Shown in pieces: positions 1 to 5,634 of a DNA stretch of 7,814 nucleotides (positions within the stretch are counted from its first letter, which is position 1; the number at the start of each line of letters is the position of its first letter). Below the pieces are notes generated by a model that did not search any database, was not told the DNA's origin, and was given only the letters and a program-made list of their open reading frames with translations. A program made the translations under genes and the position numbers. Source of the DNA: SUG1106 sp964651095. Its GTDB lineage: Bacteria; Bacillota; Clostridia; Peptostreptococcales; Anaerovoracaceae. Location: positions 1 through 7,814 of the forward strand of contig CAZYWO010000095.1 of the NCBI GenBank assembly GCA_964651095.1, in the 5' to 3' direction.

Positions 1-8
1 TAATTAAA

Positions 9-14
9 TACAAT
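9..14 (+). promoter_or_regulatory. Probable -10 box of the riboflavin operon promoter
   Basis: TACAAT differs from the sigma-A -10 consensus TATAAT at one base. It ends 6 bases before the first base of the riboswitch P1 stem at 21, so a transcript starting around 20-22 would begin almost exactly at the aptamer. The matching -35 box would fall to the left of the window, so only half of the promoter can be judged. Confidence 0.4.
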
Positions 15-20
15 TTAAGA

Positions 21-136
21 GTCTTCAGGGCGGGGTGCAAGTCCCCACCGGCGGTACAGCCCGCGAGCAATTGATTGCAATTTGCATGATCCGGTGAGAT
101 TCCGGAGCCGACAGTATAGTCTGGATGGAAGAAGAC
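21..136 (+). promoter_or_regulatory. FMN riboswitch aptamer (RFN element)
   Basis: This is the FMN-sensing leader RNA of the riboflavin operon. Conserved RFN blocks appear in order: GGGCGGGGTGCAAGTCCCCA (28-47), ACCGGCGGTA (47-56), AGCCCGCGAGC (58-68), GATCCGGTGAGATTCCGGAG (88-107), GCCGACAGT (107-115) and AGTCTGGATG (118-127). The closing P1 helix pairs GTCTTC (21-26) with GAAGAC (131-136). In this family FMN binding stabilises the aptamer and switches off the genes downstream. Here an intrinsic terminator follows 21 bases later, so control is most likely by premature termination of transcription. The riboflavin genes directly downstream agree with this. Confidence 0.97.
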
Positions 137-157
137 GGCATATTTTGTGACGCCGCG

Positions 158-194
158 CTCTGGAATGATCAGTCATTCCGGAGTTTTGTTTTGT
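158..194 (+). terminator. Riboswitch expression platform: intrinsic terminator
   Basis: An 11-bp stem pairs CTCTGGAATGA (158-168) with TCATTCCGGAG (173-183), with one G-U pair, around the tetraloop TCAG. It is followed by the T-rich tail TTTTGTTTTG. The 3' arm contains ATTCCGGAG (175-183), which also occurs inside the aptamer at 99-107. The 5' arm can therefore pair with either copy, giving mutually exclusive antiterminator and terminator folds. It is expected to form when FMN is bound and to stop transcription before ribD. Confidence 0.9.
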
Positions 195-209
195 AAAGTA
201 TTTTATATG

Positions 210-231
210 AAATATTTTATGTAAAATATTT
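210..231 (+). repeat. Perfect 10-bp AT-only inverted repeat in the rib leader
   Basis: AAATATTTTA (210-219) and TAAAATATTT (222-231) are exact reverse complements separated by TG. The element lies between the two terminator-like hairpins of the leader. As RNA it would make a weak A-U hairpin; as DNA it could be an operator-like site. In sequence this AT-rich an inverted repeat may also arise by chance, and no function can be assigned. Confidence 0.5.
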
Positions 232-233
232 TT

Positions 234-268
234 GCCCTGTGGATAATCTTAATCCATGGGGCTTTTTT
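234..268 (+). terminator. Second terminator-like hairpin upstream of ribD
   Basis: GCCCTGTGGAT (234-244) pairs with ATCCATGGGGC (252-262) over 11 bp, two of them G-U, closing a 7-base loop AATCTTA. A run of six T follows directly (263-268). This has the form of a complete Rho-independent terminator, about 70 bases beyond the riboswitch terminator and 88 bases before the ribD start. It could lower readthrough when FMN is present, act as a constitutive attenuator, or be switched by pairing with other parts of the leader. No clear competing pairing was found by eye. Confidence 0.65.
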
Positions 269-304
269 AGTGACAAGTAAATTTTTTAATGAGAAAGGCA
301 GCCT

Positions 305-328
305 GTCAGTATCAAAGTCAGTATCAAA
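305..328 (+). repeat. 12-bp tandem duplication before the ribD ribosome-binding site
   Basis: GTCAGTATCAAA occurs twice in perfect tandem (305-316 and 317-328). It ends 15 bases before the AGGAGGA ribosome-binding site of ribD (344-350). An exact two-copy repeat of this length suggests a slippage event, or possibly two copies of a binding site in the 5' untranslated region. Confidence 0.85.
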
Positions 329-355
329 TTGATTGCCCCGATTAGGAGGAAGTTA

Positions 356-1552
356 ATGCAGGGAAACGATACAATTCAAAGACATACTTTGACAACTGAA
401 AAAGATTATATGCTTAGAGCTATTGAACTTGCCAGAAAAGGCGAAGGATGGACCAATCCTAATCCTATGGTGGGAGCCGTAATCGTAAAAGATGGAAGGA
501 TCATTGGAGAAGGATACCATCAAAAATGCGGAGAACTTCACGCAGAACGCAATGCTCTGGCAGCTTTAACGGAAAACGCAGAAGGCGCGACAATGTATGT
601 TACATTGGAACCTTGCTGCCATTATGGGAGAACACCACCGTGTACCGAGGCAATTCTTGAGCATAAAATCGCTTGTGTAGTTATAGGCTCACGGGATCCG
701 AACCCTTTGGTTGCTGGAAAAGGCGCGGCATTTTTAAAGGAACATGGCGTTGTGGTAAAGCAAGACTTTATGCGGCAAGAATGTGATGATATCAATCCTG
801 TATTTTTCCATTATATAACTACAGGCAAACCTTACGTAGTTATGAAATATGCAATGACTGCCGATGGCAAAATAGCTTCTTATACAGGAGCCTCCAAGTG
901 GATTACCGGAGAGACAGCGCGAAAGCACGTACATGGTTTGCGAGGAAAATACAGCGCTATTATGGTGGGGATAGGCACGGTGCTGGCAGATGATCCGATG
1001 CTGAATTGCCGTGTTGAGGGTGGACACCAACCTACACGTATCATTGTTGATTCACATCTTCGCATACCACTCGAAAGCCAGATTTGTCGTACCGCAAAGG
1101 AATATCCCACGGTAGTTGCATGTTCTGATTTTATTGAAGAAAAAGCAAGAGAGCTGGAAAAGCTAGGAGTTCGAGTAATATGTATGCCTTATGACAACCC
1201 ACGAAACGACGCTCAAATTGGCGATACTGTGATGTGCAGCGCAGGTCATGTAAACATACAAGCCTTGATGGAATGGATTGGAAAAGAAAAGCTGGACAGT
1301 GTGCTGATAGAAGGCGGAGGCAAATTGAATGAGTCAGCCCTGCGCGCCGGCGTCGTCAATCATGTATGCGCGTACATCGCTCCGAAGTTGATGGGAGGGG
1401 CAGATGCTAAAACTCCGGTGGAAGGACTGGGCGCAGATATGCCTGACAAAGCAGCACAGCTTAAGAATTTGCAGATTACCAGACTGGGGCAGGATTTACT
1501 CATAGAATACGATGTAACAGGAGGAATTAACGGTGTTTACTGGAATTATTGA
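356..1552 (+). CDS. ribD: Bifunctional riboflavin deaminase/reductase RibD
   Basis: A 398-residue two-domain enzyme carrying out the second and third steps of the GTP branch of riboflavin synthesis: deamination of the diaminopyrimidinone phosphate, then NADPH-dependent reduction of the ribosyl side chain. The N-terminal cytidine-deaminase-like domain shows the zinc and catalytic signature HAE (62-64) and PCCHYGRTPPC (86-96), after TNPNPMVGAVIV (33-44). The reductase domain starts near 158, with MKYAMTADGKIA (163-174), GIGTVLADDP (205-214) and IEGGGKLNES (318-327). Length is close to the family norm (about 360-400). The ATG at 356 is chosen because AGGAGGA (344-350) lies 5 bases before it; extension to 329 would start at ATT and run through this ribosome-binding site. 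The 3' end overlaps ribE by 20 bases. Expression should be repressed by FMN through the upstream riboswitch. Confidence 0.97.
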   Translation: MQGNDTIQRHTLTTEKDYMLRAIELARKGEGWTNPNPMVGAVIVKDGRIIGEGYHQKCGELHAERNALAALTENAEGATMYVTLEPCCHYGRTPPCTEAILEHKIACVVIGSRDPNPLVAGKGAAFLKEHGVVVKQDFMRQECDDINPVFFHYITTGKPYVVMKYAMTADGKIASYTGASKWITGETARKHVHGLRGKYSAIMVGIGTVLADDPMLNCRVEGGHQPTRIIVDSHLRIPLESQICRTAKEYPTVVACSDFIEEKARELEKLGVRVICMPYDNPRNDAQIGDTVMCSAGHVNIQALMEWIGKEKLDSVLIEGGGKLNESALRAGVVNHVCAYIAPKLMGGADAKTPVEGLGADMPDKAAQLKNLQITRLGQDLLIEYDVTGGINGVYWNY

Positions 1553-2192
1553 GGAGATAGGTTTGGTTCGCCATGTACATTTAGGACAGATTTCCGGGGA
1601 AATAAGTATTAAAGCAGAAAAGGTTCTTGAGGGAACAAAGATAGGAGATTCTATCGCTGTAAACGGCGTTTGCCTGACAGTTACATCTTTGTTGTCAGAT
1701 GGTTTTACAGCGGATGTGATGCCGGAAACATTGCGACGCTCCAATCTGGGTCAGCTCAACAGCGGAGACATGGTGGATTTGGAACGAGCTATGGCTGCGG
1801 ATGGAAGATTTGGCGGACACCTTGTTTCCGGTCACATTGATGGAGTAGGTAAGATTGTGGAAAAACGCAAGGAAGGAAATGCGGTTTGGGTGCGTATAAA
1901 CGCTGCACCAGAGATTTTAAGACTGATTGTTGAGAAAGGCTCGGTTGCTATTGATGGAATCAGTCTGACGGTAGCTTCTGTAAGCGACACGGACTTTCAG
2001 GTTTCCATAATACCTCACACCGGCAGCGAAACCATATTGCTTAAAAAACGCCCCCAAGACAAAGTAAATTTAGAAAACGATGTGATCGGAAAATATGTGG
2101 AAAGGCTTTTGCAGCCAAAATCATCGGACTTGTCATCATCGCCGCAAAGCAACAATATCACATTGGAATTTTTGATGGAAAATGGATTTTAG
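1533..2192 (+). CDS. ribE: Riboflavin synthase (alpha chain)
   Basis: This 219-residue enzyme converts two molecules of 6,7-dimethyl-8-ribityllumazine into one riboflavin and one ribitylaminouracil, the last step of the pathway. It has the two tandem lumazine-binding barrels of the family: MFTGIIEEIG (1-10) and VNGVCLTV (43-50) in the first, and GHIDGVGKI (100-108) and IDGISLTV (140-147) in the second. The C-terminal trimerisation helix follows KYVERLL (187-193) and ends in LEFLMENGF. The start is a GTG at 1533, preceded by AGGAGG at 1519-1524 with an 8-base gap. It lies inside the end of ribD in another frame, so translation is probably coupled to ribD. The symbol follows Bacillus usage; the Escherichia coli equivalent is ribC. 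Confidence 0.97.
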   Translation: MFTGIIEEIGLVRHVHLGQISGEISIKAEKVLEGTKIGDSIAVNGVCLTVTSLLSDGFTADVMPETLRRSNLGQLNSGDMVDLERAMAADGRFGGHLVSGHIDGVGKIVEKRKEGNAVWVRINAAPEILRLIVEKGSVAIDGISLTVASVSDTDFQVSIIPHTGSETILLKKRPQDKVNLENDVIGKYVERLLQPKSSDLSSSPQSNNITLEFLMENGF

Positions 2193-2247
2193 CAAATACA
2201 GATTAAAAAACAACGAAATTAATGAAAACTAAAGGGAGGGAAAACTA

Positions 2248-3459
2248 ATGGATTTTAAATATAACACCATTCCCGAAGCGTTGGAAGCCCTTAGGGAAGG
2301 TAAATTAATCATGTGTACCGACAACCCTGAACGTGAAAACGAGGGAGATTTAATTTGTGCGGCACAATTTGCCACTACAGAGAATGTGAACTTTATGGCG
2401 ACTCACGCCAAAGGGCTTATTTGTACACCAATGTCATCTGACATTGCTCATAGACTGGGTCTGCCGCAGATGGTTTCAGAAAATACAGATAACCACAGTA
2501 CCGCGTTTACAGTTTCAATAGATCATGTGGACACCACAACGGGAATTTCCGCCGAGGAGCGAGGTTACACCTGCCGTGCCTGCTGTAATCCCCAAACAAA
2601 ACCGGATGACCTAAGGCGTCCGGGTCACGTATTCCCGTTGGTGGCACGACACGGCGGTGTTTTGGTACGCAGCGGACATACGGAAGCCACTGTTGACCTT
2701 TGCAGACTGGCCAGACTTGAAGAATGTGGCCTGTGTTGTGAAATAATGCGTGAAGACGGCACTATGATGCGTACAGCCGAGCTTCAAGCCATGGCAAAAG
2801 AATATGGAATATGCTTTATTACCATTAAATCTTTACAAGACTACATACGCAGATATGAGTGTCACATGATAAGAGAGGCATGTGCAAAATTACCTACAGC
2901 ATATGGAGATTTTCAGATTTACGGTTATGTAAACGATATAACAGGTGAGCATCATGTAGCTTTAGTATGCGGCGATATAGGCGATGGAGAAGACGTGTTA
3001 TGCCGCGTACATTCCGAGTGTCTGACCGGAGATGTGTTCGGTTCTGCCAGATGTGACTGCGGTCAGCAGCTTCAAACTGCTATGAAAACGATACAAAAGG
3101 AAGGCAGAGGAATTATTCTGTATATGCGTCAGGAGGGCAGAGGCATAGGACTTATTAACAAGCTTAAAGCGTATGAACTTCAGGAAAAGGGAAGGGATAC
3201 GGTGGAAGCCAATCTGGAACTTGGATTTGCAGCCGACCTTCGTGAATACTGGAATGGAGCCCAGATTTTGCAAGACTTGGGAGTAAAATCACTGCGTCTT
3301 CTTACCAACAATCCAAGTAAAATCTATGGGCTGGAAGGTTTCAATTTCCGTATTAAAGAACGCGTTCCTATTGAAATCCCACCCGGCAAGCATGACGCTT
3401 TTTATCTTAAAACCAAATGCGAAAAAATGGGACATATTTTTAATAAAGTGCATGTATAG
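2248..3459 (+). CDS. ribBA: 3,4-dihydroxy-2-butanone-4-phosphate synthase / GTP cyclohydrolase II
   Basis: A 403-residue fusion that starts both branches of riboflavin synthesis. The N-terminal part (about 1-200) makes dihydroxybutanone phosphate from ribulose 5-phosphate and shows DNPERENEGDL (25-35), TTTGISAEER (96-105), RRPGHVFPLVA (123-133) and GHTEATVDL (143-151). The C-terminal part (about 205-403) opens GTP, releasing formate and pyrophosphate; it has the zinc cysteines C258, C269 and C271 in HSECLTGDVFGSARCDCG, then YMRQEGRGIGL (292-302) and LLTNNPSK (351-358). Both active-site sets appear complete. The first domain and linker carry extra cysteines (CRACC at 109-113, CGLCC at 160-164), and the usual YGIGAQIL is YWNGAQIL at 334-341. 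GGGAGGG ends 7 bases before the ATG. The 55-base gap to ribE shows no terminator. Confidence 0.97.
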   Translation: MDFKYNTIPEALEALREGKLIMCTDNPERENEGDLICAAQFATTENVNFMATHAKGLICTPMSSDIAHRLGLPQMVSENTDNHSTAFTVSIDHVDTTTGISAEERGYTCRACCNPQTKPDDLRRPGHVFPLVARHGGVLVRSGHTEATVDLCRLARLEECGLCCEIMREDGTMMRTAELQAMAKEYGICFITIKSLQDYIRRYECHMIREACAKLPTAYGDFQIYGYVNDITGEHHVALVCGDIGDGEDVLCRVHSECLTGDVFGSARCDCGQQLQTAMKTIQKEGRGIILYMRQEGRGIGLINKLKAYELQEKGRDTVEANLELGFAADLREYWNGAQILQDLGVKSLRLLTNNPSKIYGLEGFNFRIKERVPIEIPPGKHDAFYLKTKCEKMGHIFNKVHV

Positions 3460-3538
3460 CATATAGCAGCATGCAGCAGTAAAACAAAACTATCAACTAT
3501 GCGGTTAAAACCGATTAAAAAATTTAGGAGGAATTCTT

Positions 3539-4009
3539 ATGAATATACAAATAATCGAAGGAAAAGTCGTTGCACCTGAAGGAATGAGAGTAGGCATTGT
3601 AGCTTCTCGTTTTAACAGTTTTATTGTGCAGAAATTACTGGATGGAGCAGTAGACGGACTAGTTCGTCACGGCGTTAAGGAAGAAAATATAGCCGCTTGC
3701 TGGGTACCCGGTGCATTTGAAATTCCGGTTGCAGCGCAGCAAATGGCCCAGTCGGAAAAATACGATGCAGTTATCTGTGTGGGCGCGGTGATTCGCGGAG
3801 CCACTACCCATTATGAAACCGTTTGTGCTGAAACCTCTAAGGGCATTGCTGCTGTAGGTCTTAAAACGGGAAAGCCGGTTTTGTTCGGTGTCATAACCAC
3901 CGAGAATATAGAGCAAGCCATTGAAAGAGCAGGTTCTAAGGCAGGAAACAAGGGATATGAATGTGCTTTGTCTGCCATTGAAATGGTTAACCTGATGCAG
4001 AAACTCTGA
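3539..4009 (+). CDS. ribH: 6,7-dimethyl-8-ribityllumazine synthase
   Basis: This 156-residue enzyme condenses 5-amino-6-ribitylaminouracil with 3,4-dihydroxy-2-butanone 4-phosphate to form the lumazine substrate of riboflavin synthase. Family members form pentamers, often assembled into 60-subunit capsids, and length and motifs here match. Substrate-binding SRFNSFI (23-29) and VPGAFEIP (56-63) are present, followed by GAVIRGATTHYETV (82-95) with H91 as the expected general acid/base, and GVITTENIEQAIERAG (117-132) with R130 as the expected phosphate-binding arginine. AGGAGG (3526-3531) lies 7 bases before the ATG. Its stop TGA shares one base with the ATG of the HAD gene, suggesting translational coupling. 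The 79-base gap after ribBA contains no clear terminator. Confidence 0.97.
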   Translation: MNIQIIEGKVVAPEGMRVGIVASRFNSFIVQKLLDGAVDGLVRHGVKEENIAACWVPGAFEIPVAAQQMAQSEKYDAVICVGAVIRGATTHYETVCAETSKGIAAVGLKTGKPVLFGVITTENIEQAIERAGSKAGNKGYECALSAIEMVNLMQKL

Positions 4010-4689
4010 TGGTTGGAACATTAATTTTCGATTGGGACGGCACCCTCCACGATACGGCGCATCTGTATGGGGATGCCTTTCGTAAAGCATACGATTGGCT
4101 TGTTTCAGAAGGATATGCCAAAAGAAGACTATACACAGATGAGGAACTATCAAAATATCTTGGAATGAATGCTCCGGATATGTGGAACCGGTATATGCCT
4201 GAATTGCCTCAGGAGATTAAGCAAAAATCCAGCGATATAATTGGGCGCCAAATGATAGAGGGAATTCAGTCAGGAAAAGCTGTTCTATATACAGGTGTGC
4301 AAGAGATGCTGACCCGGCTGAGAGAACAGAGTTTTAAGATGGTTGTTTTATCTAACTGTAAACATGATTATATGCAGGCTCATCGAACAGTATTTAGACT
4401 GGATAGGTGGTTTGATGACTTTTATTGTTGTGAGGACTTTGATTTTGCACCTAAGGAGGAAATCTTCAAGCATATATGCAATAGATATCCAAAGCAGTTT
4501 GTGGTTATAGGTGACAGAGACTCGGACTTCAAGGTTTCTAAGGCTCATAATCTTGTTTCTGTGGAATGTGCCTATGGGTTTGGAACTGAGGAAGAACTGA
4601 AAAATGCAGATAAATTAGCATACAGACCATCGGAAATACCTACGTGCATAAAGCAGTTAATATTTAAATACGAAAAAGACGGGCGATAA
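4009..4689 (+). CDS. HAD-family phosphatase, candidate riboflavin-pathway phosphatase
   Basis: A 226-residue haloacid-dehalogenase superfamily hydrolase. The four motifs are visible: nucleophile and acid D8/D10 in FDWDGTL (7-13), S115 in VLSNC (113-117), K149 in APKEE (147-151), and GDRDSD (168-173) with the Mg-binding aspartates. A mostly helical cap lies between motifs I and II (about 16-90). No signal peptide or membrane segment is visible, so it should act in the cytoplasm. The ATG overlaps the ribH stop by one base, so it is translated from the riboflavin mRNA and under the same FMN control. Phosphatases of this superfamily are known to remove phosphate from 5-amino-6-ribitylaminouracil 5'-phosphate, the one step no other gene here covers. 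That substrate is inferred from context; FMN phosphatase or a general phosphatase remain possible. Confidence 0.9.
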   Translation: MVGTLIFDWDGTLHDTAHLYGDAFRKAYDWLVSEGYAKRRLYTDEELSKYLGMNAPDMWNRYMPELPQEIKQKSSDIIGRQMIEGIQSGKAVLYTGVQEMLTRLREQSFKMVVLSNCKHDYMQAHRTVFRLDRWFDDFYCCEDFDFAPKEEIFKHICNRYPKQFVVIGDRDSDFKVSKAHNLVSVECAYGFGTEEELKNADKLAYRPSEIPTCIKQLIFKYEKDGR

Positions 4690-4710
4690 ATCTCGCTCGT
4701 CTTAGTATTA
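4676..4710. terminator. Hairpin terminator between convergent genes
   Basis: AAGACGGGCGA (4676-4686) pairs with TCGCTCGTCTT (4693-4703) over 11 bp with one G-U pair and a 6-base loop that contains the HAD stop codon. On the + strand the tail AGTATTATTATA is only moderately T-rich. On the - strand the stem is followed by TTTCGTATTT, so the hairpin can also end transcription from the convergent DUF305 gene. A smaller 5-bp hairpin (4761-4773) overlaps the stop of that gene and may add to this. Confidence 0.7.
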
Positions 4711-4770
4711 TTATATACCTGCTTAAATGTATCAAAGCAGATATGAAGCAAAAATAAGGATAGCGAAGCG

Positions 4771-5334
4771 CTAGAGGCATCGCAGCAAACATTCCATTTC
4801 TCGAACACCTTCACACTGAGATACGATGATGGCGTCTAAAATAGGAACTAATTCATGACAAATATTATAGCGCAAGGCATTTTCGGACATTCTGATTGCA
4901 CCTTGGTGGTGAGGAATCATCTCCTGTAGGAAATTAACATTGATGTTATTAGATGCGCATGCGTCGCCCATTTCTGCGAACATAGTCTGAGCTATTTGCT
5001 GGTAACATCGCTGATAAAGACAAAGATCCTGCTGGGTATCTTCAAGTTCGCTGCACTCACATAGTATCATTTTCATATTTTCAATACTTTTAGTTTGCTC
5101 ATTTATAATGTTTAACGCAATGTTTTGAAGCGGAAGACAGGTTGTATATTGAAGGATGTTTTGTGACATCTGTATAGCCGCCATGTGGTGGGGAATCATC
5201 TGAACGATAAAGTTATGGGAAATACTGTCTGTAAGTTCTGCTGAATTCATCGATGTTATCATTTCATCCAATATCTCATAAAACCGGTAAAGGTAGTCCT
5301 TTGCCACTATGCTCAATCTTTGTTGTTCACTCAT
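4771..5334 (-). CDS. Duplicated DUF305-like, histidine/cysteine-rich cytoplasmic protein
   Basis: A 187-residue protein with two similar halves. Each has the DUF305 signature, MIPHHMAAIQMS (46-57) and MIPHHQGAIRMS (139-150), and each ends with a helix of the pattern Q..(S/G)(I/V)..M..(I/L)L (80-91 and 173-184). DUF305 is a ferritin-like helical family; some members bind copper or other metals, but the role of most is unknown. No signal peptide or lipobox is present, unlike many exported members. Ten cysteines are scattered through the chain, including CEC at 92-94. The ATG at 5334 is chosen: AAAAGGAG (5353-5346) lies 11 bases upstream, while the in-frame GTG at 5346 overlaps that ribosome-binding site. 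It is a single gene, convergent with the riboflavin operon. Metal binding or storage is inference. Confidence 0.85.
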   Translation of the reverse strand: MSEQQRLSIVAKDYLYRFYEILDEMITSMNSAELTDSISHNFIVQMIPHHMAAIQMSQNILQYTTCLPLQNIALNIINEQTKSIENMKMILCECSELEDTQQDLCLYQRCYQQIAQTMFAEMGDACASNNINVNFLQEMIPHHQGAIRMSENALRYNICHELVPILDAIIVSQCEGVREMECLLRCL

Positions 5335-5423
5335 ATATTTTAACACTCCTTTTACAGTAATTTTAGATTTTTGTTTATGTTTATTTTTATTTTGCTCTTA
5401 ATAATATCCTATGAGGAGGTGAG

Positions 5424-5507
5424 ATGAACTGTTACAATGAGAAAGAAGTAAAAACAGACAAAAATATTTCGGGAAAAAAGAAAAAAACACTTGTGAAATA
5501 TAGTTAA
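5424..5507 (+). CDS. Possible 27-residue lysine-rich small ORF
   Basis: The ATG at 5424 follows AGGAGGTGA (5414-5422), a nine-base match to the 16S anti-Shine-Dalgarno sequence, though the gap of about 4 bases from AGGAGG is short. The peptide begins MNCYNEKEVKTDKN, continues as a basic GKKKKTLVKYS end, and stops at TAA 5505-5507. It overlaps the -35 box of the tRNA promoter. No convincing promoter or homologue is recognised. It may be an untranslated coincidence. Confidence 0.25.
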   Translation: MNCYNEKEVKTDKNISGKKKKTLVKYS

Positions 5508-5519
5508 ATGTAGTAGAAT
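5491..5519 (+). promoter_or_regulatory. Sigma-A promoter of the tRNA-Leu gene
   Basis: The -35 box TTGTGA (5491-5496) and -10 box TAGAAT (5514-5519) are separated by exactly 17 bases. Transcription would begin near 5526, leaving a 5' leader of about 18 bases before the mature tRNA at 5544, a size expected for removal by RNase P. Confidence 0.75.
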
Positions 5520-5543
5520 ATGAAAGTCGAGAAAATAATATAT

Positions 5544-5629
5544 GCGGTCGTGGCGGAACTGGCAGACGCGCAAGACTAAGGATCTTGTGTCCCCAGGACA
5601 TGCAGGTTCGATTCCTGTCGACCGCACCA
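5544..5629 (+). tRNA. tRNA-Leu, anticodon AAG
   Basis: A full class II tRNA of 86 bases. The acceptor stem pairs GCGGTCG (5544-5550) with CGACCGC (5619-5625), then discriminator A and encoded CCA (5627-5629). The D stem is GCG/CGC (5553-5555/5567-5569). The anticodon stem is CAAGA/TCTTG (5571-5575/5583-5587) around the loop CTAAGGA, placing AAG at 5578-5580. The long variable arm TGTCC-CCA-GGACA (5588-5600) and discriminator A support leucine. The T arm is GCAGG-TTCGATT-CCTGT (5602-5618). The anticodon would decode CUU, and CUC and CUA as well if A34 is converted to inosine. It has its own promoter and terminator, so it is a single-gene unit. Confidence 0.97.
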
Positions 5630-5634
5630 AAAAA

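Noticed and set aside
270..298. Internal promoter for ribD using GTGACA as -35
   Set aside because: GTGACA (270-275) resembles a -35 box, but nothing like a -10 box lies 16-18 bases downstream (GAAAGG region).
329..355. Upstream extension of RibD (IAPIRRKL before the methionine)
   Set aside because: It would begin at ATT and translate through the AGGAGGA ribosome-binding site. The ATG at 356 is correctly spaced and matches the usual RibD N-terminus.
3501..3513. CGGTTAAAACCG hairpin before ribH
   Set aside because: The stem is at most 4-5 bp with an impossible or tiny loop, and no T-run follows, so it is unlikely to be a terminator.
3659..4153. 164-residue open frame on the - strand opposite ribH
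   Set aside because: It is antisense to ribH and the HAD gene, shows no family motif and has no ribosome-binding site; it is a shadow of strong coding sequence.
5335..5346. GTG start adding four residues to the DUF305-like protein
   Set aside because: The GTG shares its first base with the GGAG of the ribosome-binding site, so a ribosome could not use both.
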